Positions 35,462 to 44,705 of a stretch of 64,000 bases of DNA are shown in pieces; the stretch's first letter is position 1; each line of letters starts with the position of its first letter. The notes under the pieces are model-generated. The model was not told the DNA's origin and ran no database searches. It saw only the letters and a program-made list of their open reading frames with translations. The DNA is from Mesorhizobium sp. GbtcB19 (lineage in GTDB: Bacteria > Pseudomonadota > Alphaproteobacteria > Rhizobiales > Rhizobiaceae). The position numbers and the translations under genes were made by a program. The stretch is from the NCBI RefSeq assembly GCF_019091085.1, contig NZ_JAGXJY010000006.1, positions 62,001 through 126,000 on the forward strand, written 5' to 3'.

Positions 35462-36475
35462 TCAGCCGCCCGCCGTCGCCTTTGCCTGCCCGGCGCGCTG
35501 CCGCGCGACATAATCGCGGAAGCTGATGCACTCGACGTCCGTCTTCACGCAGACCTCACCGGCAAATCGCTCCAGCGCGTTCCAGTAGGCGCCATCGTTC
35601 ATCAGCGTGAAGTGGAAGCCGAGCTCGAGCGGCAGGCGCTTGCCGTTGTACTGCGCCTCGAAAGCGGCACGGAACGTCTGATAGGCGCGCTCGGCGAATT
35701 CGCCCGCCTTGGCCGGCTGCTCGGTGCCGGCGGAATGGCGGACATAGAGATTGTAATCCATGGCGACCACCGGCTTCGCCTTCGGTCCTTCCGGGATGAG
35801 CGGCAGGGCGAAGCGGGCTACACCGTTCCGGGTCGGCGGCAGCTCGGGGCCGTTCGAGACGCTGCTCGCGTCATATTGGAAGCCGGCCTCCGGCAGCGCC
35901 TCGTAAAGCGCCTTGTCGGTCGAAAGATAAGGCGCGCGGAAGCCGGTCACGGCATGACGGGCGAAATCGCGCCAGCCGGGCGGCTCGGGCGAGATGCCGT
36001 TGATCGCATAGGCGTTTTCGAAGATGCGCCGGGCGGAGGCGAATTCGGCCAGCCAGTCGGCCTTGCTCCAGTCCTTGCCGTCGAAATGGCCGCAGGCATG
36101 GCTGCCGATGTCATGGCCCTCGGCAGCCGCAAGCCGGACCTGCTCCAGACGGTCAGCGACGTCCTGTTTCGAGGCGCCGAAGCCGACATTGGATTTGCCG
36201 GCGGCCTTGCCGGGCCCAGCATATTGTTGTCGCGTGTCCGGCGAGAGCAGGAAGACGCAGGACAAAAAATAGGTGAAATGCGCGCCGGTGCGCTTTGCCA
36301 GCGCGCGGCTGCGTTCCCACTGCGAGATCTCGCGCGCGGCGTCGAACGAGATCAGCACCACCTGCTTGGGCCTGGCCGGCGACGCGCCTGGCGATTTCGG
36401 CGGATCGGCGAAGGCCGCGTTGGCGCCGGCGAGCGAGGCGAGACTGAAAGCAAGGACGCGGTACGAACGAAGCAT
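35462..36475 (-). CDS. exported polysaccharide deacetylase-family protein
   Basis: 337-residue secreted protein. A signal peptide (MLRSYRVLAFSLASLAGANA, cleavage after AFA) precedes a NodB-like fold with VVLISFDAAREISQWERSRA and EGHDIGSHACGHFDGKDWSK, the second carrying the metal-binding histidines (SHACGH). The usual TFDDG motif is altered to SFDAA, so the catalytic aspartate pair is incomplete and activity is uncertain. AAGG lies six bases before the ATG at 36475. It may act on cell-wall or surface polysaccharide. Confidence 0.82.
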   Translation of the reverse strand: MLRSYRVLAFSLASLAGANAAFADPPKSPGASPARPKQVVLISFDAAREISQWERSRALAKRTGAHFTYFLSCVFLLSPDTRQQYAGPGKAAGKSNVGFGASKQDVADRLEQVRLAAAEGHDIGSHACGHFDGKDWSKADWLAEFASARRIFENAYAINGISPEPPGWRDFARHAVTGFRAPYLSTDKALYEALPEAGFQYDASSVSNGPELPPTRNGVARFALPLIPEGPKAKPVVAMDYNLYVRHSAGTEQPAKAGEFAERAYQTFRAAFEAQYNGKRLPLELGFHFTLMNDGAYWNALERFAGEVCVKTDVECISFRDYVARQRAGQAKATAGG

Positions 36476-36677
36476 TGGCAACCTTCTGGCAGGACCCTTC
36501 CGGCCGATCGCAAGCCGGCTATCGCGCAAATGTGGCGTCGATGCGGTCCGGCAAGCCCTGTGGGGCATCTGCCGTTCTCCGCCGATTTTCCGGCTCTCCC
36601 CCTTCCATGCCGACAAATTTTCGCTAAAACGCGGGCTCAAGAAGCGCCCCGCATGGGGCAACAATGGTTTTTGATTG

Positions 36678-37343
36678 ATGTCGGACGACAGTTTTATCCG
36701 CGAAGTCAACGAAGAGATCCGGCGCGAGCAGGCGCAGAAGCTGTGGGACCGTTTTGGCCCGGCCGTGCTCGGCATCGCCATCCTGATCGTGCTGGGCACC
36801 GCCGCCGTCGTTGGCTACCGCTACTGGGACGAGAGCCGCGCCAACCGCTCGGGCGACGCCTTCTCGGCCGCGTTGAAGCTCGCCAATGACGGCAAGAACG
36901 ACGAGGCGATCGCCGCGCTCGACCAGCTGGAGAAGGACGGCTACGGCGCCTATCCGCTGCTCGCCCGCATGCGCGCCGCCACCGTCAAGGCAGACAAGGG
37001 CGACGTCGACGGCGCGGTCAAGGATTTCGACGAGGTCGCTGCCGACGCAGCCATCCCCGGCGGCATCCGCGACATCGCGCGGCTGAGAGCAGCGCTGCTG
37101 CTCGTGGACCATGGCTCTTACGCCGATGTCTCCAGCCGCATCGAGGCGCTGACCGCCGACACCAATCCGCTGCGCCATTCGGCGCGCGAGGCGCTCGGCC
37201 TCGCCGCCTGGAAGGAGGGCAAGTCGGCGGATGCGCTCAAACTGTTCGACCAGATCTCTTCGGATGAGGCTGCCCCGCGCAACGTGCGCCAGCGGGCGCA
37301 ACTGATGTCCGAGCTGATCCGCGGGTCGGGCAACGCGTCGTGA
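36678..37343 (+). CDS. membrane-anchored TPR protein, YfgM-like
   Basis: 221-residue protein with a cytoplasmic N-terminus, one membrane helix (about residues 27-49, AVLGIAILIVLGTAAVVGYR) and a periplasmic TPR-like helical domain (TPR_21 type). It corresponds to YfgM, an ancillary SecYEG/chaperone-network factor, and as in many proteobacteria it lies directly before der. The ATG at 36678 is used; a TTG one codon earlier is possible. A type A repeat separates it from der. Confidence 0.88.
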   Translation: MSDDSFIREVNEEIRREQAQKLWDRFGPAVLGIAILIVLGTAAVVGYRYWDESRANRSGDAFSAALKLANDGKNDEAIAALDQLEKDGYGAYPLLARMRAATVKADKGDVDGAVKDFDEVAADAAIPGGIRDIARLRAALLLVDHGSYADVSSRIEALTADTNPLRHSAREALGLAAWKEGKSADALKLFDQISSDEAAPRNVRQRAQLMSELIRGSGNAS

Positions 37344-37345
37344 TT

Positions 37346-37391
37346 GCATGTCGCCCAAAAGTGCGCAGCGGTTTTGGGACAAACGACATGC
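37346..37391. repeat. dispersed palindromic repeat (type A)
   Basis: GCATGTCG...CGACATGC ends enclose CCCAAAA and TTTTGGG arms. It is nearly the same as 9038-9086 and related to 42726-42771. It starts two bases after the YfgM-like stop and ends 19 bp before der, so the repeat carries the region expected to hold the der leader. Confidence 0.87.
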
Positions 37392-37410
37392 AAAATAAAC
37401 GGTAGACTGG

Positions 37411-38835
37411 ATGGGCTTCAAAGTCGCCATCATCGGCCGACCTAACGTCGGCAAATCGACTCTTTTCAATCGGCTGGTCGGAAAGAAGCTGGCGCTCGTC
37501 GACGACACGCCGGGCGTGACGCGCGACCGTCGCGTCCATGCGGCAAAACTCTACGATCTTTATTTCGATGTCATCGACACCGCTGGCTTCGAGGATGCGG
37601 CGGCTTCGACTCTGCCGGGCCGCATGCGCCAGCAGACCGAGATCGCCATCCGCGAAGCCGACTTGATCTTCTTCACCGTCGACGCCAAGTCGGGCCTGAT
37701 GCCAGACGACCGCACCTTCGCCGATGTGGTGCGCAAATCCGGCAAGCCGGTGGTGCTCGTCGCCAACAAGGCCGAGGCGCGTGGCGCTCAAGGCGGCATG
37801 CTGGAAGCATGGGAGCTCGGCCTTGGCGAGCCGATCCCGGTCTCGGCCGAGCACGGCCAGGGCATGCCCGACCTGCGCGACGCGGTGGTCGAAGCGCTTG
37901 GCGCGGAACGCGCTTTCGGCGAGGAAGACGACGGCGACGAGATCGCCGCCAGCGAGGTGCTGATCGGCGAGGACATCGCCGACCCCGATGCCGAGCCCGC
38001 CTATGACGACACCAAGCCGCTGCGCATCGCCGTCGTCGGCCGCCCGAACGCCGGCAAGTCGACGCTGATCAACGCGCTGATCGGCGAGGAGCGGCTGCTA
38101 ACCGGCCCGGAAGCCGGCATCACGCGCGATTCGATCTCGGTCGACTGGGACTGGCGTGGCCGCCGCATCAAGCTGTTCGACACCGCCGGCATGCGGCGCA
38201 AGTCGAAGGTGCAGGAGAAGCTCGAAAAGCTCTCGGTGCAGGACGGCCTGCGGGCCATCCGCTTCGCCGAGATTGTCATCATCGTGCTCGACGCCACCAT
38301 TCCCTTCGAGAAGCAGGACCTGCAGATCGCCGACCTCATCATCCGCGAGGGCAGGGCGCCGGTGATCGCCTTCAACAAATGGGACCTGATCGACAACCCG
38401 CAGGAGCTGCTGGCCGAGCTGCGCGAAAAGACCGGGCGCTTGCTGCCGCAGGTGCGCGGCATCCAGGCGGTGACGGTTTCGGCCGAGACCGGGCGCGGCC
38501 TCGACAGGCTGATGGAAAGCATCATCAAGACGCACAAGGTGTGGAACAGCCGTGTCTCGACCGGCAAGCTCAACCGCTGGCTGGAAGGCATTCTCGCGCA
38601 TCATCCGCCGCCCGCCGTCGCCGGCCGCCGGCTGAAGATCAAATATGTCACGCAGGCAAAGACCCGGCCGCCGGGCTTCGTCGTCTCCTGCTCGCGGCCG
38701 GACGCGATGCCGCAATCCTATGTCCGCTACCTGACCAACAGCCTGCGCGAAGCCTTCGACATGCCCGGCGTGCCGATCCGCATGGCGCTTCGCACCTCCG
38801 ACAATCCGTTTGCGGGCCGCGCGAAGAAGCGGTGA
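37411..38835 (+). CDS. der: ribosome assembly GTPase Der (EngA)
   Basis: 474-residue essential GTPase that acts in 50S subunit maturation. It has two tandem G domains and a C-terminal KH-like domain. G1 motifs: GRPNVGKST (residues 10-18), DTAGFE and NKAE. Second domain: GRPNAGKST (about 211-219), DTAGMR and NKWD. The KH-like part includes [20 protein letters not shown]. Length is normal for the alphaproteobacterial form with its acidic linker ([20 protein letters not shown]). It follows the YfgM-like gene. Confidence 0.97.
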   Translation: MGFKVAIIGRPNVGKSTLFNRLVGKKLALVDDTPGVTRDRRVHAAKLYDLYFDVIDTAGFEDAAASTLPGRMRQQTEIAIREADLIFFTVDAKSGLMPDDRTFADVVRKSGKPVVLVANKAEARGAQGGMLEAWELGLGEPIPVSAEHGQGMPDLRDAVVEALGAERAFGEEDDGDEIAASEVLIGEDIADPDAEPAYDDTKPLRIAVVGRPNAGKSTLINALIGEERLLTGPEAGITRDSISVDWDWRGRRIKLFDTAGMRRKSKVQEKLEKLSVQDGLRAIRFAEIVIIVLDATIPFEKQDLQIADLIIREGRAPVIAFNKWDLIDNPQELLAELREKTGRLLPQVRGIQAVTVSAETGRGLDRLMESIIKTHKVWNSRVSTGKLNRWLEGILAHHPPPAVAGRRLKIKYVTQAKTRPPGFVVSCSRPDAMPQSYVRYLTNSLREAFDMPGVPIRMALRTSDNPFAGRAKKR

Positions 38836-38867
38836 CGCCTTCGGGGATGGGCGCCAACGCCGGTCCC

Positions 38868-39045
38868 TCGTCATCCACGGGCGGAGCAAGGAGCGAAGCG
38901 ACGCGTGCAGACCCGAGGATCATTCCTTGACTTAGAAGCGCCGCGACGATCCAGAATTCTGCACCGCTGCATTCTTCGCTCGATGTAACGGAATGGATCC
39001 TCGGGTCTACGCTCCGCTTCGCGTCGCTCCGCCCGTGGATGACGA
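38868..39045. repeat. dispersed inverted repeat (type E)
   Basis: The outer arms TCGTCATCCACGGGCGGAGC and GCTCCGCCCGTGGATGACGA are perfect mirror images. Inner blocks GCGAAGCGACGCG and CGCTTCGCGTCGC also pair. A related element stands at 56235-56430. It takes up nearly all the 222-bp gap between der and the LysR gene (convergent), where it may act as a transcription end structure. Confidence 0.88.
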
Positions 39046-39057
39046 ACCGCGCAGGGC

Positions 39058-39975
39058 TTAAGCCACCCTAAGCAACTCTTTCGTCTCTGCCCCCTCCGGC
39101 AGCGCCTCCATCGCCGCCTGCAAAAGAATCTCCGCCAATCTCGTCGCCACCGGGTCGAGCTCGGCGTCCTTCTGGTGCAGGTGCAGCGCCATCATCGGCA
39201 GGGCCGGGAGCCCGAGCACGCCCGGCGCGATCGCCCTGACATTGGCGGGCAGGCCGATATCGGTGCGGATCGTCAGGCCGAGACCCGCCGCCACCGCCGC
39301 CCAGATGCCGCCGAGGCTCGGGCTGGAGAAAGCCATGCGCCAGGGCATGCCGGCGCGGTCGAGCGTCTCCGTCGCGACAGTGCGCAACAGGCAGGGCGCC
39401 TCGAACACCACCAGCGGCAGCGCCTCGCCCTTGCGCGGGCCTGCCTCGATCGGCTTTGCCGGGCCGATCCAGCGCGCCTGCACGTCGGCGACGTGGCGGC
39501 TGTAGGGCAGTGTCATGCCGTCATGCCAGGCGAGCGCGATGTCGAGATTGCCTGAAAGGACGCGCTCGGCAAGATCGTGGCTGCGTCCGATCCGCGCCTC
39601 GATGCGCACCTTGGGGTGCGCGCGGGCGAAGCGGCCGAGCACGTCGGGCAGCACGGCCTCGCCGAAATCCTCCTGCAGGCCGAGCCGCACCCAGCCCTCC
39701 AGTTCGACATCGCGGATGGCGGAGGCCGCCTCGTCGTTCAGCTCGATCAGCCGCCGCGCATAGCCGAGCATGGTCTCGCCGGCTTCGGTCAGCGCCAGGC
39801 CGCGCCCCGCCTTGCGGAAGATCGGCGTATCAGCCTGCTCTTCGAGCTTCTTCAATTGTGCGCTGACGGCGGACGTCGAGCGCCCCAGTCGTTCCGCCGC
39901 CCTGGCGAAGCTGCCCAGTTCCATGCCGGTGACGAAGGTTCTGAGGACATCGAGGTCGAATGTGACGCGGTGCAT
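39058..39975 (-). CDS. LysR family regulator
   Basis: 305-residue LysR-type regulator. The helix-turn-helix reads GSFARAAERLGRSTSAVSAQ, followed by a substrate-binding domain with GNLDIALAWHDGMTLPYSRH. The ATG at 39975 gives the usual N-terminus MHRVTFDLDVLRTFV. A TTG at 40008 with AGGA in good position would add eleven residues and cannot be ruled out. It is divergent from the MFS gene at 40092, its likely target. Confidence 0.9.
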   Translation of the reverse strand: MHRVTFDLDVLRTFVTGMELGSFARAAERLGRSTSAVSAQLKKLEEQADTPIFRKAGRGLALTEAGETMLGYARRLIELNDEAASAIRDVELEGWVRLGLQEDFGEAVLPDVLGRFARAHPKVRIEARIGRSHDLAERVLSGNLDIALAWHDGMTLPYSRHVADVQARWIGPAKPIEAGPRKGEALPLVVFEAPCLLRTVATETLDRAGMPWRMAFSSPSLGGIWAAVAAGLGLTIRTDIGLPANVRAIAPGVLGLPALPMMALHLHQKDAELDPVATRLAEILLQAAMEALPEGAETKELLRVA

Positions 39976-40091
39976 GAGATTGTCCCGATTTTCAGGAGTA
40001 TTAATCAAAAACTTCCTGATTTTTTGAACGAAGCTATGGCGCTACATTCCGTCCGTCAAGGCCGTCAACCGGCCGCCACGGGAATGAGCTC

Positions 40092-41360
40092 ATGTCCGCC
40101 ATCGTCACGCGCAACGACTGCCAGCCGCCAACGGCGGACCTTGCCACTACATCCGCCCGTCGCGCCTTTGGCCCCAACCATCGCTGGAAGGTGCTGGGCA
40201 TCGGCGTTGCCGCCAATGCCGGCTTTTCCGCCACCTTCTCCGGCATTCCGGCAACCGCGGTGGTGATGCGCCAGGGTTACCACCTCGACAATGCTTCGCT
40301 TGGCCTTGCTCTTGGTCTCCTCGGTCTCGGCGTGGCGCTCAGCGAATTGCCCTGGGGTGTGCTCACCGACCGCTGGGGCGACCGCCGCGTACTTTTGACC
40401 GGGCTCGGCGCGACGGCGGCATGGCTCTTCATCATGGCTGTGCTCGTCGTGCCGACAAAAGCCGTCATCCCAGGTATTACGCTGCTGTCGGCAAGCCTGC
40501 TCGTCGCCGGCCTGCTCGGCGGCAGCGTCAACGGCTCCAGCGGCCGCGCCATCATGGGCTGGTTCGGCGAGGGCGAGCGCGGCTTTGCCATGAGCATAAG
40601 GCAGACGGCGGTGCCGCTCGGCGGCGGGCTCGGCGCGATCGTGCTGCCGTCGCTGGCGCTGGCTTTGGGCTTCACCGCGGTCTTCGGCCTGCTTGCGGCC
40701 GTTTCCGCTGTCTCGGCCTATTTTGCCTGGCGGTGGCTGCACGAGCCGCCGGTGGAAAGCGCCGGTCACGCCGCGGCCGCGACAAGCGGCCCGGCGCCGC
40801 TGCGCAACATTGAGGTATGGCGGATCTCGACGGCCATCGGTCTGCTTTGCTTCCCGCAGGTCGCGGTGCTGACCTTCGCCTCTGTCTTCCTACACGACTT
40901 TGCCGGCGTGGGCACCTGGGTCACCAGCGCAACCCTTGCCGCCGTGCAGACCGGCGCCATGGTCATGCGGGTCTGGAGCGGCCGCTTCACCGACCGTCAC
41001 CGCAACCGCCGTCCGTTCCTCAAATTCTGCAGCGCGTTGAGCGCATCTGCCTTTCTGGTGCTTTGGCTGCTGGTGGTCGGCGCCGCCGCAGTCCCGCCGC
41101 TGCTGCCGCTGATGATCGTCATCGCCGGCATATCCGTCTCGGCCTGGCACGGCGTCGCCTATACGGAGCTCGCCACGCTTGCCGGCGCCGGCCATGTCGG
41201 CACGGCGCTCAGCCTCGCCAACAGCTTCGTCTTCATCGGCTTCTGTCTGGTGCCGATCGCCATTCCCTGGCTGCTGGTGGCTTTTGCATGGCCGGGCGTA
41301 TGGCTGGCCGCCGCGGTCTGCGCGGCGCTCGCTTTTCCGATTTTCCTGCGTGCCGCCTGA
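40092..41360 (+). CDS. MFS transporter
   Basis: 422-residue inner-membrane major facilitator with about 12 helices. The loop 2-3 motif GVLTDRWGDRRVLLTG is clear, and the repeat in the second half is SGRFTDRHRNRRPFLKF. The long cytoplasmic N-terminus (about 30 residues) is polar. Divergent from the LysR gene, which may control it. The substrate is unknown. A terminator-like hairpin follows at 41403. Confidence 0.9.
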   Translation: MSAIVTRNDCQPPTADLATTSARRAFGPNHRWKVLGIGVAANAGFSATFSGIPATAVVMRQGYHLDNASLGLALGLLGLGVALSELPWGVLTDRWGDRRVLLTGLGATAAWLFIMAVLVVPTKAVIPGITLLSASLLVAGLLGGSVNGSSGRAIMGWFGEGERGFAMSIRQTAVPLGGGLGAIVLPSLALALGFTAVFGLLAAVSAVSAYFAWRWLHEPPVESAGHAAAATSGPAPLRNIEVWRISTAIGLLCFPQVAVLTFASVFLHDFAGVGTWVTSATLAAVQTGAMVMRVWSGRFTDRHRNRRPFLKFCSALSASAFLVLWLLVVGAAAVPPLLPLMIVIAGISVSAWHGVAYTELATLAGAGHVGTALSLANSFVFIGFCLVPIAIPWLLVAFAWPGVWLAAAVCAALAFPIFLRAA

Positions 41361-41402
41361 TTAACCCGAACCTGATTCACCCCAATCAAGGTCTGGTTCT
41401 TC

Positions 41403-41432
41403 GCCGGCTTGCTGTGGAAACAGCAAGCCGGC
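41403..41432 (+). terminator. perfect 12-bp hairpin after the MFS gene
   Basis: GCCGGCTTGCTG, a six-base loop (TGGAAA) and CAGCAAGCCGGC form an uninterrupted stem, 43 bp after the stop. There is no long T-run, so it may stop transcription weakly or protect the 3' end. Confidence 0.6.
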
Positions 41433-41534
41433 TTCACTCAAACATGAAAAGAACATGATCGATGTCGTTAACCCCGCATCAAGGTTAATGCTTCATTTTG
41501 GCTCTCCGGGGTCAGTAGCGTTCTGGAGAGTTCC

Positions 41535-42716
41535 GTGCATCGACGCGTTTCATTGCGGCTTGCCGCCGCCGCCGTTGCGAAAAAACGTTCCTTCCTTCCT
41601 CCTTTGGTGCTCGGGCTCGGTATCTGGATCGGCTTTCCGTCGGTCGTCGGCTATCAGGATATGACAAGCCTGATTTCCGGCCTGGAGTCGCCCAACGCCC
41701 GCTGGAACGCCTATATCGAGAGATCCGCCGCCGGCTCGGTGCACGCCGCCGAAATGCCCTTCGTCGATTCCGTCACCACCGGCTCGCTCTCCGGCTCCGG
41801 TGTCGAGCTCCCGGGCGTCGGCACCGTGGCCTTCCGCGGCAAGGGCAATGTCGCCGGCGCCACGCCCGATGAAGACCGCGTCATGCGCGCCGACAAGAAG
41901 GGCCGCCTGGTCAAGGTGGCGCCGGTCGCGCCGCCGAAGAATTTCAGCGCCGGCTCGATCTTCGAGCGCACCTCCTCGCTGCTTCGTCCTTCGATGGACA
42001 GCAATTTGAAGCTCACCTTCGCCAAGCCCGGCATCAAGGGCAAGGAAGTCCAGATCGCCCAGGCCTTCCACATCCGCGAGGACAAGAAGCCCGATCCCGA
42101 GCTGCCGGCCGCTCTCGTTGCCCTGGTCAACAACGACAAGCCGGATATCCTCGCCACCGCTTACGCCCAGTCTGCGCCCGACTACGCCAAGTCCTCGCCC
42201 TTCGAGGCGCTGCTGCAGGACGATCCGAATGACGGCCGTTTCATCCCGCCGATGGGCAAGGGCGACCATGCCTGGATGCAGAACCCGCTGCCGGCGAGCG
42301 TGTTTTCCAAGCCCGAGCAGGCCTGCCTTGCCAAGGGCATCTATTTCGAGGCGCGCAGCGAGCCCGTGCGCGGTCAGGCGGCTGTCGCCCAGGTGATCCT
42401 GAACCGCGTCCGCAACCCGGCCTATCCGAAGACCATCTGCGGCGTCGTCTATCAGAACGACGACTGGTTCAACCGTTGCCAGTTCTCCTTCGCCTGCGAC
42501 GGGAGGAAGAAGACCATCACCGACCAGGCTTCCTACAAGACCGCCCAGGAGGTCGCCATGGCGGTGACCGCCGGCAAGATCTTCATTCCCGAGGTCGGCT
42601 CGTCGACGCATTACTACGCCAACTACGTCCATCCCGGCTGGGCGCGCGCCATGCAGCGCATGACCAGGATCGGCCTGCATATCTTCTACCGCACCTATGG
42701 CGGCGGCTGGAGCTGA
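41535..42716 (+). CDS. cell wall hydrolase, SleB family (Hydrolase_2)
   Basis: 393-residue protein with an N-terminal hydrophobic anchor (about residues 20-42), a long polar linker and a C-terminal Hydrolase_2 domain (about 265-390). The domain shows CLAKGIYFEARSEPVRGQAA with the catalytic glutamate, and FNRCQFSFACDGRKKTI, and ends THYYANYVHPGWARAMQRMT. SleB-type enzymes are peptidoglycan lytic transglycosylases; in rhizobia they act in envelope remodelling. The start is GTG at 41535 with GGAG six bases upstream. Confidence 0.9.
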   Translation: MHRRVSLRLAAAAVAKKRSFLPPLVLGLGIWIGFPSVVGYQDMTSLISGLESPNARWNAYIERSAAGSVHAAEMPFVDSVTTGSLSGSGVELPGVGTVAFRGKGNVAGATPDEDRVMRADKKGRLVKVAPVAPPKNFSAGSIFERTSSLLRPSMDSNLKLTFAKPGIKGKEVQIAQAFHIREDKKPDPELPAALVALVNNDKPDILATAYAQSAPDYAKSSPFEALLQDDPNDGRFIPPMGKGDHAWMQNPLPASVFSKPEQACLAKGIYFEARSEPVRGQAAVAQVILNRVRNPAYPKTICGVVYQNDDWFNRCQFSFACDGRKKTITDQASYKTAQEVAMAVTAGKIFIPEVGSSTHYYANYVHPGWARAMQRMTRIGLHIFYRTYGGGWS

Positions 42717-42725
42717 GCCGCTGAA

Positions 42726-42828
42726 GCATGTCTCCCGAAAGTGGCAGGCGGTTTCGGGACCAAAGACATGCGCGAAATCAAAACCTAAAGCGCATGGAGC
42801 GAATCTGAAAGATCGCGACGCGCTTTAG
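42726..42828. repeat. two-part dispersed palindromic repeat (types A and A2)
   Basis: Part A (42726-42771) with GCATGTCT and AGACATGC ends and CCCGAAA/TTTCGGG arms is followed by part A2 (42785-42828) with CTAAAGCG... and ...GCGCTTTAG ends. The same arrangement is found at 9038-9142. It lies in the 391-bp gap before atpI, which otherwise holds only the candidate atp promoter. Confidence 0.85.
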
Positions 42829-43021
42829 ACGGCTCCGGCTGAGCCGCTTGAACGAGGTCTCCGCCAGTGCTTCCTCCGACCCCGGCACACTCCGGCGGGA
42901 GTGCCTTGTTGCGCGGATTCGCGCCGAGTCCTCAAGCGGGCGTGAAGGGCACGATGTCGCACCTCGATAAGTCATTGATTTAACAGCCAAAAATACATCG
43001 CTTTGAAGTTCGGCCCGTGGC

Positions 43022-43050
43022 TTGACGGGGGCGGACCCTCTAACTATGTT
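43022..43050 (+). promoter_or_regulatory. candidate promoter of the F0 ATP synthase operon
   Basis: TTGACG (43022-43027) and TATGTT (43045-43050) are exactly 17 bp apart, giving a start near 43057 and a leader of about 50 bases before atpI. The match is good for a housekeeping promoter; nothing else similar is nearby. Confidence 0.55.
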
Positions 43051-43107
43051 GCCGGCGACTTTAGAAGCGGACGGACGGCAATCGTCTGCCCGGGCAGGGG
43101 GGTTGCG

Positions 43108-43500
43108 ATGGCCGACAAAACCGGGCCAGACGGAACCGGAGAAACCGGCCGCGGCAGGCAGCCAGAAGCCACCATCCGCGACGACGAACTTGAGCGCCGC
43201 CGGCGCGATCTCGAAGCATCGCTTGCGACGAGACGCACGGACCGGCTCGAGGGGAAAGACGAAGCGAAAGCTGCGACCGGTTACGGTCAGGCGCTGAAAC
43301 TGTCCAGCGAGTTCATCGCCGGAGTGGTGGTCGGTGTCGGCCTGGGCTGGTTCATCGACCGCCTGGCGGGAACGGCGCCATGGGGTTTGATCGTGGGCCT
43401 TTTGCTGGGCTTTGGCGCAGGTATACTCAATGTCCTGCGCTCGGCGGGACTGGCATCGGAATTCGGCCAGAGCGGCAAGCCGCACGAACCGAAGAAATGA
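43108..43500 (+). CDS. atpI: ATP synthase protein I
   Basis: 130-residue small membrane protein, first gene of the F0 operon; AtpI helps assemble the c-ring. The first half is polar with a run of charged residues (DDELERRRRDLEASL); the second half has two membrane helices (about residues 63-80 and 87-105, with GVVVGVGLGWFIDRLAGTAP). The start at 43108 (MADKTGPDG) was preferred over an upstream in-frame ATG because GGGGGG stands at ribosome-site distance and the upstream part overlaps the promoter. Confidence 0.9.
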   Translation: MADKTGPDGTGETGRGRQPEATIRDDELERRRRDLEASLATRRTDRLEGKDEAKAATGYGQALKLSSEFIAGVVVGVGLGWFIDRLAGTAPWGLIVGLLLGFGAGILNVLRSAGLASEFGQSGKPHEPKK

Positions 43501-43564
43501 ATGAGGCGCCGCAAGGCGCCAAAGAAACTTAAGAAGCCGGTTGTGGCTTTGACGGGGATTAAAA

Positions 43565-44326
43565 GTGGCTGCTGCTGACAAGGTCGACCCGATCCACCAG
43601 TTCCAGATCCATCCGATCATCCCGCTGCATATCGGCGGCTATGACGTCTCGTTCACCAATTCCGCTTTGTTCATGGTCGTGACGGTCCTCGTCGCCTCCG
43701 CTTTCCTCTATATGAGCACCGCCAGCCGCGCCCTGATCCCGGGTCGTCTGCAGTCTGTTTCCGAAATGGCCTATGAGTTCGTCGGCAACATGCTGCGCGA
43801 CGCCGCCGGCAAGCAGGGCATGCAGTTCTTCCCGCTGGTGTTCTCGCTGTTCATGTTCGTGCTGGTCGCCAACCTGATCGGCCTGTTCCCGTATTTCTTC
43901 ACCGTCACCAGCCACATCATCGTCACCTTCACGCTTGCCGCGCTGGTGATCGGTACCGTCCTCGTCTACGGCTTCGCCAAGCATGGCCTCGGCTTCCTCA
44001 AGCTGTTTGTGCCGCATGGCGTGCCGGGCTATCTTCTGCCGCTGGTGGTGGCGATCGAGATCATCTCCTTCGTCTCGCGCCCGGTCAGCCTTTCGGTTCG
44101 TCTTTTCGCCAACATGCTGGCCGGCCACATCACGCTGAAAGTGTTTTCGGGCTTCGTCGTCAGCCTCAGCGCATTTGGCGCCGTCGGCATTGCCGGCTCT
44201 GTTCTGCCGCTCGCCATGGCGGTCGCGCTCACGGCGCTCGAACTGCTGGTCGCCTTCCTGCAAGCCTATGTGTTCGCGGTGCTGACCTGCATGTATCTGA
44301 ACGACGCGCTGCACCCGAGCCACTGA
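43565..44326 (+). CDS. atpB: F0 ATP synthase subunit a
   Basis: 253-residue proton-channel subunit. It is highly hydrophobic with five to six helices. The essential arginine lies in [20 protein letters not shown], and the C-terminal helix has [21 protein letters not shown]-terminal [20 protein letters not shown] is typical of the alphaproteobacterial form. The start is GTG at 43565. 64 bp after atpI. Confidence 0.96.
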   Translation: MAAADKVDPIHQFQIHPIIPLHIGGYDVSFTNSALFMVVTVLVASAFLYMSTASRALIPGRLQSVSEMAYEFVGNMLRDAAGKQGMQFFPLVFSLFMFVLVANLIGLFPYFFTVTSHIIVTFTLAALVIGTVLVYGFAKHGLGFLKLFVPHGVPGYLLPLVVAIEIISFVSRPVSLSVRLFANMLAGHITLKVFSGFVVSLSAFGAVGIAGSVLPLAMAVALTALELLVAFLQAYVFAVLTCMYLNDALHPSH

Positions 44327-44404
44327 TCGATTTTTACCGGCGCCCCGGCGCCAGCATACCCAACGTACCAACTGCAACGAACAAGCAACCACAGGAGTTT
44401 TGAA

Positions 44405-44629
44405 ATGGACGCAACTGCAGCAGCTGCTATCGGCGCTGGTATCGCCTGCATCGGCATGGGCGGCGCGGGCATCGGCCTCGGCAACATCTTCGGCAGCTAC
44501 CTCTCGGGTGCGCTCCGCAACCCGTCGGCTGCTGATGGCCAGTTCGGCCGCCTGATCTTCGGCTTCGCCGTGACCGAAGCTCTGGGCATCTTCTCGCTCC
44601 TGATCGCTCTGCTCCTGGTCTTCAAGTAA
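44405..44629 (+). CDS. atpE: F0 ATP synthase subunit c
   Basis: 74-residue hairpin of two membrane helices that forms the rotating c-ring. The polar loop has the conserved RNP (residues 38-40) and the proton-carrying acidic residue is Glu58 in [10 protein letters not shown]. The glycine-rich first helix ([20 protein letters not shown]) is as expected. CAGGAG lies eight bases before the ATG. A strong hairpin follows at 44648. Confidence 0.97.
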   Translation: MDATAAAAIGAGIACIGMGGAGIGLGNIFGSYLSGALRNPSAADGQFGRLIFGFAVTEALGIFSLLIALLLVFK

Positions 44630-44647
44630 GAGCCAGAGCTGACGAAA

Positions 44648-44668
44648 GGGGCCGCATGATGCGGCCCC
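44648..44668 (+). terminator. intercistronic hairpin after atpE
   Basis: GGGGCCGCA-TGA-TGCGGCCCC is a perfect 9-bp stem, extendable to a 21-bp palindrome, between atpE and the b' gene. There is no T-run. It may protect the atpE message, matching the need for many more c subunits than b subunits. Confidence 0.6.
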
Positions 44669-44705
44669 GCCGAATGGACAGGGGCCACATGGACAGGGGA
44701 ATGAG

